Source: Curvibacter gracilis ATCC BAA-807 (GTDB lineage: Bacteria; Pseudomonadota; Gammaproteobacteria; Burkholderiales; Burkholderiaceae_C). From it: 64,000 nucleotides of DNA. Positions 1 through 10,087 of the stretch are shown here, one piece after another. Where the stretch lies: positions 434,988-498,987 of the forward strand of contig NZ_KI912466.1 of assembly GCF_000518645.1 (NCBI RefSeq). The letters are read 5' to 3'. The number at the start of each line of letters is the position of its first letter. Position 1 is the first letter of the stretch. A program made the translations under genes and the position numbers. Under the pieces are notes generated by a model. It saw only the letters and a program-made list of their open reading frames with translations, had not been told where the DNA came from and ran no database searches.

Positions 1-10
1 GCAGTACTGA
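1..10 (+). CDS. ugpA: UgpA C-terminal tail (partial, runs off the left edge)
   Basis: Only the last two codons and the stop are visible, reading Gln-Tyr-stop in frame 2. This agrees with the usual C-terminus of the glycerol-3-phosphate ABC permease UgpA, which lies directly upstream of ugpE in proteobacterial ugp operons. The identification is inference from context, because three codons cannot prove homology. Confidence 0.45.
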
Positions 11-58
11 TGAAGCCCACCCGCCCTGCCCTGTTCGCCCAGCCTGGAGGCCGCCATC

Positions 59-907
59 ATGGTTGAACGCAATCCGGTCCTGAATGTGCTGGCCCATCTG
101 GTGATGATCGTCGGCGTGCTGATCGTCGCCTTTCCGATCTACCTGGCCTTTGTGGCCTCCACCCACACCGCGCCCGAGATCATGCAGGCCCCCATGCCGC
201 TGTGGCCGGGGCATAACTTCTGGGCCAGTTACGAGGCCGCGCTGCGCGGCTCGGGCCGCATCAGCGCCACGCCCCCGGTGGCCCGCATGATGTGGGTAAG
301 CCTGGTGGTCACCATGATCATCACCGTGGGCAAGATCAGCATCTCGCTGCTGTCGGCGTTTGCGGTGGTGTATTTCCGCTTTCCGCTGCGCAACCTGTGC
401 TTCTGGCTGATCTTCATCACCCTGATGCTGCCGGTGGAAGTGCGCATCGGGCCCACCTACCAGGTGGTGGCGGATCTGGGCATGATCAACACCTATGCCG
501 GCATGTCGGTGCCGCTGATTGCCTCGGCGACGGCCACATTCCTGTTCCGGCAGTTCTTCCTGACCGTGCCGGACGAGTTGGTCGAGGCCGCCCGCATCGA
601 TGGCGCCGGCCCGATGCGCTTCTTCAAGGACATCCTGGTGCCCCTGTCGGCCACCAGCATTGCCGCCCTGTTCGTGATCCAGTTCATCTACGGCTGGAAC
701 CAGTACCTGTGGCCCCTGATCGCGGCCACCAGCGAAGACATGTACCCCGTGGTGGTCGGCATCAAGCAGATGATCGGCGCGGGTGAATCCCCCGTGGACT
801 GGAACGTGGTCATGGCCACGGCCGTGCTGGCCATGCTGCCCCCCGCTGTGGTGGTGGTTCTGATGCAGAAATGGTTCGTCAAGGGCCTGGTTGATACCGA
901 GAAATAA
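59..907 (+). CDS. ugpE: sn-glycerol-3-phosphate ABC transporter permease UgpE
   Basis: Inner-membrane permease of the UgpBAEC importer for glycerol-3-phosphate and glycerophosphodiesters; with UgpA it forms the membrane channel. The 282-residue protein has a hydrophobic first segment, about six membrane spans, and the cytoplasmic EAA loop near residues 180-200 (E-A-A-R-I-D-G-A-G), where the ATPase docks. A GGAGG Shine-Dalgarno lies 8 bases before the ATG. ugpC follows after 12 bases, so the two are co-transcribed. Length matches the family. Confidence 0.95.
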   Translation: MVERNPVLNVLAHLVMIVGVLIVAFPIYLAFVASTHTAPEIMQAPMPLWPGHNFWASYEAALRGSGRISATPPVARMMWVSLVVTMIITVGKISISLLSAFAVVYFRFPLRNLCFWLIFITLMLPVEVRIGPTYQVVADLGMINTYAGMSVPLIASATATFLFRQFFLTVPDELVEAARIDGAGPMRFFKDILVPLSATSIAALFVIQFIYGWNQYLWPLIAATSEDMYPVVVGIKQMIGAGESPVDWNVVMATAVLAMLPPAVVVVLMQKWFVKGLVDTEK

Positions 908-919
908 GAGAGCAACACG

Positions 920-1924
<1,005 letters not shown>

Positions 1925-1949
1925 GCCCCACTTCCGACTTCGCTCCACC

Positions 1950-2699
1950 ATGAACCCCAGCCTTCCCCACTGGCCCTACCCGCGCTGGATTGCCCACCGT
2001 GGCGCCGGCAAGCTGGCCCCTGAAAACACCCTGGCCGCCTTCCGGCATGGTGCGAGCTTCGGCTACACCATGTTCGAGTGCGATGTGAAGCTGAGCGCCG
2101 ACGGCGTGCCGTTTCTGCTGCACGACGCCTCGCTGCAACGCACCACCAACAGCCGCGGCATCGCCGGCGACCTGAGCTATGGCGAGCTGGCCCAGCTGGA
2201 TGCCGGCAGCTGGCATTCGCGCACCTATGCGGGCGAAGTCATCCCGAGCTTCGAGAATGTGGCGCGCTACTGCCTGCACAACGGCTTCTTTCTGAACATC
2301 GAGATCAAGCCCACCCCCGACACCGAACGGGCCACGGGCGAGATCGTGGCCGCCTATGCCTCGCACCTGTGGGCCTCGGCCTCGGTGCCACCGCTGCTCA
2401 CCTCGTTCAAGATCGAGGCCCTGGAAGGGGCCGCCGAGGCCGCCCCGCACCTGCCCCGCGGGCTGCTGGCCGACACCCTGTTCCGCGGCTGGCTGGAAAA
2501 AGCCCTGGAACTGGGCTGTGTGGCCGTGGTGCTGAACCACGCCCTGTGGGATGCCGACACCGTGGCCAAGGCCCAGGCCGCCGGCCTGCGCACGCTGAGC
2601 TACACCGTGAATGACGAATGGGCCGCACAGCGGCTGATCGAGCTGGGCACCGACGGCATCATCACCGACCGGGTGGACCTGTTCAGCCCGCAGGGCTGA
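1950..2699 (+). CDS. ugpQ: Glycerophosphodiester phosphodiesterase UgpQ
   Basis: Cytoplasmic GDPD-family enzyme that hydrolyses glycerophosphodiesters to glycerol-3-phosphate and an alcohol. The 249-residue sequence begins with the active-site signature HRGAGKLAPENT (near residues 13-24), followed by the metal-binding ECDVKLSADG stretch and LLHD. It lacks a signal peptide, which fits UgpQ and argues against the periplasmic GlpQ. It lies 25 bases after ugpC and so acts on substrate delivered by the transporter; Pho control is usual for this family but I did not see a Pho box in the window. Confidence 0.93.
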   Translation: MNPSLPHWPYPRWIAHRGAGKLAPENTLAAFRHGASFGYTMFECDVKLSADGVPFLLHDASLQRTTNSRGIAGDLSYGELAQLDAGSWHSRTYAGEVIPSFENVARYCLHNGFFLNIEIKPTPDTERATGEIVAAYASHLWASASVPPLLTSFKIEALEGAAEAAPHLPRGLLADTLFRGWLEKALELGCVAVVLNHALWDADTVAKAQAAGLRTLSYTVNDEWAAQRLIELGTDGIITDRVDLFSPQG

Positions 2700-2711
2700 G
2701 GCCAAGCCGGA

Positions 2712-2728
2712 AGGCCCGACCAGGGCCT
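2712..2728 (+). terminator. Weak hairpin after ugpQ
   Basis: AGGCCC-GACCA-GGGCCT forms a 6-bp stem with a 5-base loop 12 bases after the ugpQ stop. It is followed by only a poor T-rich stretch (CTGGGCTTCAATT), so it may be a rho-independent terminator of modest strength or simply a 3' end hairpin. The convergent small membrane gene ends about 40 bases further on. Confidence 0.35.
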
Positions 2729-2768
2729 CTGGGCTTCAATTGACCGACATCAAGAAAACCCGTTTTCC

Positions 2769-3047
2769 TCAGCGGCGCCATGCGCCCTGCAAAAACCACT
2801 GGCTGGTGGCCACCGCCACCACCAACAGGCCATAGCCCGCCACCTTGCCATCCCGCCCCAGCATCAGCACCGCCAGCGTCAGAGCCAGCACGCCAACAAC
2901 AAAATTGATAGCAAGCTTCCAATGCCAGGCAAGGCGCAAGGGGCTTGCACCGCCCAGAATCGGCCCCGCCAGAGTGAGCAGCACCGAGACACAAAGTGCC
3001 GGTGCGACAAAGTTGGCAAGGTGAAGAAACAACTCGATGGGGCCCAT
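2769..3047 (-). CDS. Small conserved inner-membrane protein, unknown function
   Basis: A 92-residue hydrophobic protein starting M-G-P-I-E-L-F-L-H-L-A-N-F. Three predicted membrane segments are visible, near residues 10-30, 36-58 and 64-82, separated by short charged loops (HWK, GRDGK). It lies divergent to hemA, 110 bases away. I chose the internal ATG because the longer frame upstream is compositionally non-coding and would overlap the hemA promoter. I recall similar short proteins beside hemA in Comamonadaceae but cannot give a function. The call as a real gene rests on hydrophobic pattern and spacing. Confidence 0.65.
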   Translation of the reverse strand: MGPIELFLHLANFVAPALCVSVLLTLAGPILGGASPLRLAWHWKLAINFVVGVLALTLAVLMLGRDGKVAGYGLLVVAVATSQWFLQGAWRR

Positions 3048-3122
3048 GTTGGATAGCGTTTGTGGCCAGGCAGCGGGGTACCCGGTGCAATGGCGGCCAT
3101 AGGAAAGGGCAAAGATAGCGTG

Positions 3123-3151
3123 CCCGCCTGGACCTCGATCAATTTTATAAT
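3123..3151 (+). promoter_or_regulatory. Putative hemA promoter, possibly giving a leaderless mRNA
   Basis: A perfect TATAAT lies at 3146-3151, only six bases before the hemA ATG. No good -35 hexamer is present at 16-18 bp upstream. A start site 6-7 bases after the -10 would fall at the ATG itself, so the transcript would have little or no leader, and no Shine-Dalgarno is visible. Assignment is by pattern only. Confidence 0.45.
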
Positions 3152-3157
3152 CACGCC

Positions 3158-4432
3158 ATGGCAGCAGTCTGGGCATTGGGTATCAACCACACGACGGCAC
3201 CGCTCGATCTGCGCGGTCGCTTTGCCTTTGCCGTCGATCAGATGGCCCCCACGCTGCACGGCCTGCGTGAATCCTTTGGCACCCAGCGCCACCCCGACGT
3301 CGAAGCCGCCATCATCTCCACCTGCAACCGCACCGAGATCTACTGTGCCGGCGACCAGCAGGCGCTGGACCACACCCTGGGCTGGCTGGCCCAGACCGGC
3401 GGCGTGAACCCGTCCGTGCTGCGCTCCCACGCCTACCTGTTGCAACACGACGAAGTGGCCCGCCATGCCTTCCGCGTGGCCAGTGGCCTGGACTCGATGG
3501 TGCTGGGCGAGGCCCAGATCCTGGGCCAGATGAAAGACGCCGTGCGCGCCGCCGAAAGCGCCGGCGCCCTGGGCACCACGCTGAACCAGCTGTTCCAGCG
3601 CAGTTTTGCCGTGGCCAAAGAGGTGCGCAGCTCGACCGAGATCGGCGCCCACTCCATCAGCATGGCCGCGGCTGCCGTGCGCCTGGCAGGCCAGCTGTTT
3701 GAAGACCTCAGCAAGATCCGCATCCTGTTCGTGGGCGCCGGCGAGATGATCGAACTGGCGGCCACCCACTTCGCAGCCCGCAACCCCAAGGCGATTGCCA
3801 TTGCCAACCGCACCCTGGAGCGTGGCGAAAAGCTGGCTGGCCGGTTTGGCGGCGAGGTGATGCGCCTGGCCGACCTGCCCAACCGCCTGCACGAATTCGA
3901 CGCCGTGATCAGCTGCACGGCCAGCACCCTGCCCCTGATCGGCCTGGGTGCGGTGGAGCGCGCCCTCAAGCAACGCCGCCACCGCCCCATGTTCATGGTC
4001 GATCTGGCGGTGCCCCGCGACATCGAGCCTGAGGTCAAGGCCCTGGAAGACGTCTACCTCTACACCGTGGACGACCTGGCCACCGTGGTGCAGACCGGCC
4101 AGGCCAATCGGCAGGCCGCCGTGGCCCAGGCCGAAGCCATCATCGACGCCGGCGTGCAGAGCTTTCTGCACTGGATGGACCAGCGCGGTACCGTGCCCCT
4201 GATCCGGCAGCTCAACAGCCAGGCCGAGGCCTGGCGCGAAGCCGAACTGGCGCGGGCCCGCAAACTGCTGGCGCGCGGCGAAGATGTCGATGCCGTGTTG
4301 CAGGCCATGGCCAAGGGCCTGACCCAGAAGATGCTGCATGGCGCCATGGCGGAGCTGCACACCGGCGATGCCTCGTCGCGTGAACGCGCGAGCCAGGCCA
4401 TCCAGCACTTCTTTCTGCGCAAAGACCGTTAG
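3158..4432 (+). CDS. hemA: Glutamyl-tRNA reductase HemA
   Basis: Catalyses NADPH-dependent reduction of glutamyl-tRNA(Glu) to glutamate-1-semialdehyde, the first committed step of C5-pathway tetrapyrrole synthesis. The 424-residue protein has the family N-terminus ([13 protein letters not shown]) and the catalytic cysteine Cys56 in [11 protein letters not shown] nucleotide-binding fold follows around residue 190 ([15 protein letters not shown]), then the C-terminal dimerisation helix. It leads a hemA-prfA-prmC-grxD cluster, a common betaproteobacterial order that also places translation termination genes beside haem synthesis. Confidence 0.97.
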   Translation: MAAVWALGINHTTAPLDLRGRFAFAVDQMAPTLHGLRESFGTQRHPDVEAAIISTCNRTEIYCAGDQQALDHTLGWLAQTGGVNPSVLRSHAYLLQHDEVARHAFRVASGLDSMVLGEAQILGQMKDAVRAAESAGALGTTLNQLFQRSFAVAKEVRSSTEIGAHSISMAAAAVRLAGQLFEDLSKIRILFVGAGEMIELAATHFAARNPKAIAIANRTLERGEKLAGRFGGEVMRLADLPNRLHEFDAVISCTASTLPLIGLGAVERALKQRRHRPMFMVDLAVPRDIEPEVKALEDVYLYTVDDLATVVQTGQANRQAAVAQAEAIIDAGVQSFLHWMDQRGTVPLIRQLNSQAEAWREAELARARKLLARGEDVDAVLQAMAKGLTQKMLHGAMAELHTGDASSRERASQAIQHFFLRKDR

Positions 4433-4551
4433 CGACGCGGGTGTGGCCGGGCCACTGCGCCCAGCCTGCTTGCCCCTGCACCTGACCGGGTGCAGCCCTT
4501 CTCCAGCCTGCCGCTGCGGATGCATCTGCCAGCGGCCTTGCAAAGTGCCCC

Positions 4552-5637
4552 ATGAAAGACTTCCTACGCCAGCAACTTGAACGCTATGTCGCGCGCCTTG
4601 AGGAGCTCGACTTTCTGCTGTCGCGCGAAGACATCATGGGCGACATGGCGCAGTACCGCACGCTGTCGCGCGAGCACGCCGAAGTGACCCAGGTAGCAGG
4701 GCGCTACCAGCGCTACCGGCAATGCGAATCCGACCTGGAAACCGCGCGCGAGATGCTGGCCGATCCGGACATGGCCGACATGGCCCGCGAAGAGATCGCC
4801 AGCGCCAGCGAGGAACTGCTCAAGCTGGAGAGCGAACTGCAGCGCCTGTTGCTGCCCAAAGACCCCGATGACGCCCGCAACGCCTTTCTGGAAGTGCGCG
4901 CCGGCACGGGCGGTGATGAATCGGCCCTGTTCGCCGGCGATCTCGCCCGCATGTACACCCGCTACGCCGAGCGCGCCGGCTGGCGCACCGAGATCGTCAG
5001 CGCCAGCGAAAGCGAACTGGGGGGCTACAAGGAAGTGGTCTTGCGCCTGGAGGGCGAGCAGGTCTATGGCGCGCTGAAGTTCGAATCGGGCGGCCACCGC
5101 GTGCAGCGTGTGCCTGCCACCGAGACCCAGGGTCGCATCCACACCAGTGCCTGCACCGTGGCGGTGCTGCCGGAACCCGACGAAGCCCAGGCGGTGCAGA
5201 TCAACCCCGCCGACCTGCGCATCGACACCTTCCGCGCCAGCGGGGCCGGCGGTCAGCACATCAACAAGACCGACTCGGCCGTGCGCATCACCCACCTGCC
5301 CACCGGCATCGTCGCCGAGTGCCAGGACGACCGCAGCCAACACCGCAACAAGGCCAAGGCCTTGCAGGTGCTGTCGGCCCGGATCCAGGAAAAGGAACGC
5401 AGCGAACGGGCGGCCAAGGACGCCGCCCTGCGCAAGGGCCTGATCGGCAGCGGCGACCGCAGTGACCGCATCCGCACCTACAACTTTCCGCAGGGCCGCC
5501 TGACCGACCACCGCATCAACCTCACGCTGTACAAGCTGGGCGCCATCATGGAAGGTGACCTGGCCGATGTGCTGGAGGCGCTGCGCGCCGCCCATGAGGC
5601 CGAACAGTTGGCCGAACTGGAAGTGGGCTTGTCTTGA
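4552..5637 (+). CDS. prfA: Peptide chain release factor 1 (RF1)
   Basis: Recognises UAA and UAG stop codons and triggers release of the peptide. The codon-reading tripeptide Pro-Ala-Thr falls at residues 188-190 and the catalytic Gly-Gly-Gln at 233-235, the same numbering as E. coli RF1. PAT instead of SPF separates it from RF2. The protein is 361 residues. A 119-base gap separates it from hemA and shows no clear terminator. Its stop codon overlaps the start of prmC, whose product methylates the GGQ glutamine, so factor and modifier are translationally coupled. Confidence 0.97.
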   Translation: MKDFLRQQLERYVARLEELDFLLSREDIMGDMAQYRTLSREHAEVTQVAGRYQRYRQCESDLETAREMLADPDMADMAREEIASASEELLKLESELQRLLLPKDPDDARNAFLEVRAGTGGDESALFAGDLARMYTRYAERAGWRTEIVSASESELGGYKEVVLRLEGEQVYGALKFESGGHRVQRVPATETQGRIHTSACTVAVLPEPDEAQAVQINPADLRIDTFRASGAGGQHINKTDSAVRITHLPTGIVAECQDDRSQHRNKAKALQVLSARIQEKERSERAAKDAALRKGLIGSGDRSDRIRTYNFPQGRLTDHRINLTLYKLGAIMEGDLADVLEALRAAHEAEQLAELEVGLS

Positions 5638-6476
5638 GCGCGCCGACCACCCTGGCCGCCGCCTTGCGCGAGGCCCAGGCCCAGGGCCTGCCCCGGCTGG
5701 AAGCCCAGATGTTGGTGCTGCTGGCCGTGACCCGGGCCCCGCATGACCGCGCCTGGCTGATGGCCCACGACACCGATGTGCTGACGGCGCCTCAACAAGC
5801 CCATCTGGCCGGCCTGGTGGCCCGTCGACTGGCGGGCGAGCCCATGGCCTACCTGACCGGCCGGCACGAGTTCTATGGCCTGGACCTGGCCGTGGACGCC
5901 CGGGTGCTGGACCCGCGTGACGACACCGAGACCCTGGTCGACTGGGGCCTGGAAGTGATCACCCCCCTGCCCCACCCCCGGGTGGCCGACCTGGGCACCG
6001 GCAGCGGTGCCATCGCACTGGCCGTGGCCAGCCAGCGTCGCGATGCCGAGGTGAGCGCTGTGGACGCCAGTGCCGAGGCGCTGGCCGTGGCCCAAGGCAA
6101 TGCCCATAGACTGGGGCTGACGGTGCGCTTTCTTCAAGGTGACTGGTGCGCCCCCCTGGGCGAGGCGCCCTTTGCCTTGCTGCTGTCCAATCCGCCCTAC
6201 ATCGCCGACCACGACCCCCACCTGCCGGCCCTGCGTCACGAGCCCTTGCAGGCCCTGGTGAGCGGGCCCGACGGCCTGGATGACCTGCGCCGCATCATCG
6301 CCCAGGCCCCGGCGCATCTGCTGACCGGCGGCTGGCTGCTGCTGGAGCACGGCTGGGACCAGGCGGCCCCGGTGCGCGAACTGCTGCAAGCCCGGGGCTT
6401 CGAGCAGGTGCAAAGCCGCAAAGACCTCGCCGGCATTGAGCGTTGCTCAGGCGGACTCTGGCCAGGGCTGAGATAA
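5634..6476 (+). CDS. prmC: Release factor glutamine methyltransferase PrmC
   Basis: Methylates the glutamine of the GGQ motif in RF1 and RF2 using S-adenosylmethionine. The 280-residue protein shows the SAM-binding motif [12 protein letters not shown] near residues 121-132 and the substrate-glutamine motif NPPY starting at Asn186. The start is a TTG that overlaps the prfA stop (TTGA), giving the family N-terminus [15 protein letters not shown]; no ATG in this region would keep the N-terminal helical domain. Coupled translation with prfA is expected. Confidence 0.95.
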   Translation: MSAPTTLAAALREAQAQGLPRLEAQMLVLLAVTRAPHDRAWLMAHDTDVLTAPQQAHLAGLVARRLAGEPMAYLTGRHEFYGLDLAVDARVLDPRDDTETLVDWGLEVITPLPHPRVADLGTGSGAIALAVASQRRDAEVSAVDASAEALAVAQGNAHRLGLTVRFLQGDWCAPLGEAPFALLLSNPPYIADHDPHLPALRHEPLQALVSGPDGLDDLRRIIAQAPAHLLTGGWLLLEHGWDQAAPVRELLQARGFEQVQSRKDLAGIERCSGGLWPGLR

Positions 6477-6477
6477 T
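6469..6477 (+). promoter_or_regulatory. Extended -10 element upstream of grxD
   Basis: TGAGATAAT fits an extended -10 (TGn followed by a 5/6 match to TATAAT), straddling the prmC stop codon. It is about 50 bases before the grxD ATG and could give grxD its own transcript besides read-through from prmC. No convincing -35 is seen, as is usual for extended -10 promoters. Confidence 0.4.
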
Positions 6478-6525
6478 CGCCCCATCGCCGGCTGCGCGCC
6501 GGGCCCCGCCCCAAGAGGAAACTTC

Positions 6526-6852
6526 ATGAGCAACACCCAACAACGCATCGATGACCTGGTCAAGAACAGCCCCGTGCTGCTGTTCATGAAAGGCACTGCC
6601 AGCTTTCCCCAATGCGGCTTCTCTGGCCGTGCCGTCCAGATCCTCAAGGCCTGTGGCGTCGACCCCAAGAGCCTGAAGACCGTGAACGTGCTGGAAGACC
6701 CGGAGATCCGTCAAGGCATCAAGGAATACAGCCAGTGGCCGACCATCCCTCAGCTGTACGTGAAGGGTGAGTTCATCGGCGGCTCGGACATCATGATGGA
6801 GATGTACGAATCGGGCGAGCTGCAACAGGTGCTGGGCGGCCAGCCGGGCTGA
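6526..6852 (+). CDS. grxD: Monothiol glutaredoxin GrxD (Grx4 family)
   Basis: Iron-sulfur cluster carrier and transfer glutaredoxin. The 108-residue protein has the monothiol active site Cys-Gly-Phe-Ser with Cys30, and the glutathione-binding [19 protein letters not shown] stretch near residues 67-85. Length and both motifs match bacterial Grx4. An AGAGGAAA Shine-Dalgarno lies just before the ATG. A strong intrinsic terminator follows the gene, so it closes the hemA cluster. Confidence 0.96.
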   Translation: MSNTQQRIDDLVKNSPVLLFMKGTASFPQCGFSGRAVQILKACGVDPKSLKTVNVLEDPEIRQGIKEYSQWPTIPQLYVKGEFIGGSDIMMEMYESGELQQVLGGQPG

Positions 6853-6897
6853 GCCCCAGGCGCACGCCCGGGTACTTCCGGAAACTTCCGGCCCCAG

Positions 6898-6925
6898 AAA
6901 AAGCCACTGCCTGCAGTGGCTTTTC
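6898..6925 (+). terminator. Rho-independent terminator after grxD
   Basis: AAAAGCCACTG-CCTG-CAGTGGCTTTT makes a stem of at least 10 bp with a 4-base loop and a T run on the 3' side, and an A run on the 5' side, 45 bases after grxD. It separates the hemA-grxD cluster from the AAA ATPase gene. Confidence 0.85.
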
Positions 6926-7007
6926 TGCATCTGGCCCGGGCGCATCCGCTTGAGGGCGGGCATGGCTTGTGCTTGAATAAAAGCGTGTTTCCGATCTGGA
7001 GAGCGTC

Positions 7008-8003
7008 ATGGAATCCCGCAGCCTTGTCCCCCATTCGACCGCTTTCAACCTGCCCATCGCCCAGATGCGCAGTGTTTTCGAGCCCGCGGAAGTGGAGCGC
7101 AAACTCGCCAAGCTCAGCGAGCGCGAACATGAATCCTTGCGCAGCACCTACCAGCGCATGCTGGAGCGCGGGCCCGATCGCTTCGAGGTGCGGCCCTGCG
7201 GTGTGCCCGAGATGGCGCCTCTTTATGAGGCCTTGCCCAACTTCACCGAAGTGCTGGATGACGTCAAACGCCACCTGGCCCTGTCTCAAGACAGCCGCGA
7301 CGGCCTGGAGGTGACCCCCATGCTGCTGCTGGGGGCCCCGGGCATCGGCAAAACCCATTTCGCCCGCCAACTGGCCGACTTGCTGGGCACAGGCATGTCG
7401 CTGGTGCCGATGAGTTCGATGACCGCCGGTTGGCTGCTCTCAGGCGCCTCGTCTCAATGGAAGGGCGCCCGGCCCGGCAAGGTGTTTGAAGCCCTGGTCG
7501 ACGGTCAGTACGCCAATCCGGTCATCGTCGTCGACGAGATCGACAAGGCCAGCGCCGATGCCCAGTACGACCCACTGGGTGCGCTCTACAGCCTGCTCGA
7601 ACACGACACGGCCGGCAATTTTGTGGACGAGTTTGCCGAGGTGTCGATCGATGCCAGCCGCGTGGTCTGGATCACCACCGCCAACGATGAGCGCGGCATT
7701 CCCGAGCCCATTCTCAATCGCATGAATGTGTTCGAGATCGAGCCGCCGACGCTGGAGCAGGCGCGGGAGATCGCCCGCCGGCTGTACCTGTCGATCCGCG
7801 GCAGCCACGACTGGGGCCGGCGCTTCGCCGAAGAGGCCCCGGCCTCCGTGCTCGATGTGTTGGCCGAACTGGCCCCGCGGGAAATGCGACGCGCCCTGAT
7901 GACGGCCTTTGGCAACGCCCGCCTGGATGGCCGTGACGAGTTGCAAGCGGATGACTTGCCACGCGGCGGCTCGCAACGGCTTCGCATGGGCTTTGTCCAG
8001 TGA
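7008..8003 (+). CDS. Lon-like AAA+ ATPase without a protease domain
   Basis: A 331-residue soluble AAA+ ATPase. Walker A is GAPGIGKTHFA near residue 109, Walker B VIVVDEIDKAS near 171, and sensor 1 lies in the VWITTANDERGIPEPILNRM stretch near 223. The core resembles the Lon ATPase module (the MSSMTAGWLLSG and DEIDKAS regions). However, there is neither a Lon N-terminal substrate domain nor a Ser-Lys protease domain; the N-terminal 95 residues are charged and helical. It stands alone between a terminator and the next gene. Function unknown; it may be a stand-alone unfoldase or regulator. Confidence 0.85.
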   Translation: MESRSLVPHSTAFNLPIAQMRSVFEPAEVERKLAKLSEREHESLRSTYQRMLERGPDRFEVRPCGVPEMAPLYEALPNFTEVLDDVKRHLALSQDSRDGLEVTPMLLLGAPGIGKTHFARQLADLLGTGMSLVPMSSMTAGWLLSGASSQWKGARPGKVFEALVDGQYANPVIVVDEIDKASADAQYDPLGALYSLLEHDTAGNFVDEFAEVSIDASRVVWITTANDERGIPEPILNRMNVFEIEPPTLEQAREIARRLYLSIRGSHDWGRRFAEEAPASVLDVLAELAPREMRRALMTAFGNARLDGRDELQADDLPRGGSQRLRMGFVQ

Positions 8004-8089
8004 CGTTGGCCAGTGAGACGGGCGGCCTTGCTGCGCACGGCCGCTAAACTGGGGGTACGGCGGTCACCCCCCGCTGCAAAGCCCCTCCC

Positions 8090-9391
8090 ATGACCCTGAG
8101 CCAAAGTCTGCTGCTCATCCTGGCCTTGATCGCTGCCAGCGCCTTTTTCTCGATCGCCGAGATCTCGCTGGCCGCATCGCGACGTCTGCGCCTGCGCCAG
8201 ATGGCCGACGCGGGCGATCTGCGCGCGGCACACGTGCTGCGCCTGCAGGACCAACCTGGGCCCTATTTCACGGTGGTCCAGATCGGTCTGAATGCGATCG
8301 CCATCGTCGGTGGGGTGGTCGGTGAAGGGGCGCTGAGCCCTTTCTTCAATGATCTGCTGGCCCTTTGGCTGCCGGGCGAGACAGCCTCCAAGCTGGGTGC
8401 CGTGCTGTCCTTCGTCGTGGTCATCGCCCTGTTCATCGTCTTCGCCGATCTGCTGCCCAAGCGCCTGGGCATGAACGAGCCCGAGCAGGTGGCCGTTCGG
8501 CTGGTCGCGCCCATGCAAGGCCTGATGTCCCTGTTCAAACCCCTGGTCTGGTTGCTCAGCCGCATCACCGACAGGCTGTTCTCGCTGCTGGGCCTGCCCG
8601 CGGCACGGGACGAGCGCGTCACGCCGGCCGACATCCTGGCCATGACCGAGGCGAGCGCACGATCAGGCCTGTTGGCCGAGCGCGAGCATCAGATGATCAC
8701 CAATGTGTTCGAGCTCGACAGCCGCAGCGTGACCAGTGCCATGACGCCGCGTGAACGCATGGCCTGGTTCAGGGTGGACGACCCGGAGCCTGTGATCCGG
8801 GCCCGCATCCTGGCGCAGCCATTCTCGAGCTACCCGGTCTGTCGGGACGGTCTGGAGCAAGTGCTGGGTTATGTCGATGCCAAGGACCTGTTCCAGCGCG
8901 TGCTCAACGGCCTTCCGCTCGACCTGTCCAGCGAGGGACTGTTGCGCAAGATCCTGGTGGTGCCCGACCGGCTCAGCCTGGGCGAAGTCCTGGCCTTGTT
9001 CCGGGAGGCCCATGAAGACTTTGCAGTGATCGTGAACGAGTACAGCGTGGTGATGGGGCTGGTGACCCTCAACGACATGATGAGCACGGTGATGGGTGAT
9101 CTGGTGGACCAGCAGGATGAAGACCTGATCGTGCAGCGTGATGAGAACTCCTGGCTGATCGATGGCATGACGCCGATCGCCGACGTGCAGAGGGCACTTG
9201 AGCTGGACAGCCTGCCCCACGCCGACCAGTACGACACGTTGGCAGGTTTTCTGATGGAGATGCTGCGGCGCATTCCCAAGCGCACCGATGCCGTGAGCTG
9301 GGAGGGCTTCCGCTTTGAGGTGATGGATGTGGACAGCTACCGCATCGACCAGGTGATGGTCACGCGCCTGCCCCCCGTGGGGCCGGCATGA
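8090..9391 (+). CDS. CNNM/CBS-domain membrane protein (hemolysin-like, YtfL type)
   Basis: The 433-residue protein has an N-terminal DUF21/CNNM transmembrane domain (about four spans in residues 1-145, including FFSIAEISLAASRRLRLRQM). Paired CBS domains follow from about 215 to 345, beginning near TSAMTPRERM, then a CorC/HlyC-type C-terminal domain. This is the YtfL/YoaE architecture, linked in the literature to divalent cation (magnesium or cobalt) or polyamine efflux; the older hemolysin name is not literal. It is monocistronic, ending 24 bases from a convergent gene. Confidence 0.9.
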   Translation: MTLSQSLLLILALIAASAFFSIAEISLAASRRLRLRQMADAGDLRAAHVLRLQDQPGPYFTVVQIGLNAIAIVGGVVGEGALSPFFNDLLALWLPGETASKLGAVLSFVVVIALFIVFADLLPKRLGMNEPEQVAVRLVAPMQGLMSLFKPLVWLLSRITDRLFSLLGLPAARDERVTPADILAMTEASARSGLLAEREHQMITNVFELDSRSVTSAMTPRERMAWFRVDDPEPVIRARILAQPFSSYPVCRDGLEQVLGYVDAKDLFQRVLNGLPLDLSSEGLLRKILVVPDRLSLGEVLALFREAHEDFAVIVNEYSVVMGLVTLNDMMSTVMGDLVDQQDEDLIVQRDENSWLIDGMTPIADVQRALELDSLPHADQYDTLAGFLMEMLRRIPKRTDAVSWEGFRFEVMDVDSYRIDQVMVTRLPPVGPA

Positions 9392-9415
9392 GTCAGTGCC
9401 GGCGCTGCGCGCCCC

Positions 9416-10060
9416 TCAGGCCTGGGCGGGCGACTTGACGGGGTCGGCAAACACCCAGTGGCGCTGGGCCCCGAACACGGCATCGGGGTACTGCGGCTTG
9501 CCGCGGCTGCCGTTGTAGCGGCCCAGGGCCATGTAGAGATCGCCCCGCTCACGGTCCAGGTAATGGCGCAGGATCACGCAGCCAAAGCGCAGGTTGGTCT
9601 GCAGATGGAACAGCTTGCCCGGGTCACCATCGCCGATCACACGGGTCCAGAAAGGCATCACCTGCATGTAGCCACGGGCCCCCACGGGCGACACGGCAAA
9701 TTTGCGGAAGTTGCTCTCCACCTCGATCAGGCCCAGCACCAGAGAGGTGTCCAGGCCGGCCCGACGGCTTTCGTACCAGACCGTCTGCAGGAACTCCTTG
9801 CGCACCAGCCACTCCGGTTTGCGGCGCCAGAGGCGGTCGCTCATGGCCGCCAGCCAGCGCAGGTAGACCAGGCGACCATCGGTATCGACGAACTCAGGCA
9901 CGGGCGGTGCCTGCTGGGCCACCGCCGAACTCAGGGCCGTGCGCACGGAGTCAATCAGGGGCTCTTCCGCCTGGGCTCCGGCACGCGCCGATTCAGACCA
10001 CAAGAACAGAGAAGGCCCGGCGGCCAGGGCGGCCAGGCTTTTTCGCCTTGAAATCAACAT
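9416..10060 (-). CDS. Lytic transglycosylase domain protein
   Basis: Periplasmic SLT-type murein transglycosylase of 214 residues. The N-terminus has a basic run and hydrophobic core ending SARA, a probable signal peptide; S-R-R-K-S-L is Tat-like but Sec export is equally possible. The catalytic glutamate lies in the LIEVESNF motif, followed by the family GARGYMQVMPFW stretch. It lies 28 bases after proS on the same strand and is probably co-transcribed with it. I recall this proS-transglycosylase pairing as common in Burkholderiales. Confidence 0.88.
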   Translation of the reverse strand: MLISRRKSLAALAAGPSLFLWSESARAGAQAEEPLIDSVRTALSSAVAQQAPPVPEFVDTDGRLVYLRWLAAMSDRLWRRKPEWLVRKEFLQTVWYESRRAGLDTSLVLGLIEVESNFRKFAVSPVGARGYMQVMPFWTRVIGDGDPGKLFHLQTNLRFGCVILRHYLDRERGDLYMALGRYNGSRGKPQYPDAVFGAQRHWVFADPVKSPAQA

Positions 10061-10087
10061 GCCATCATCCTCAAACCCGCGTGGCGC

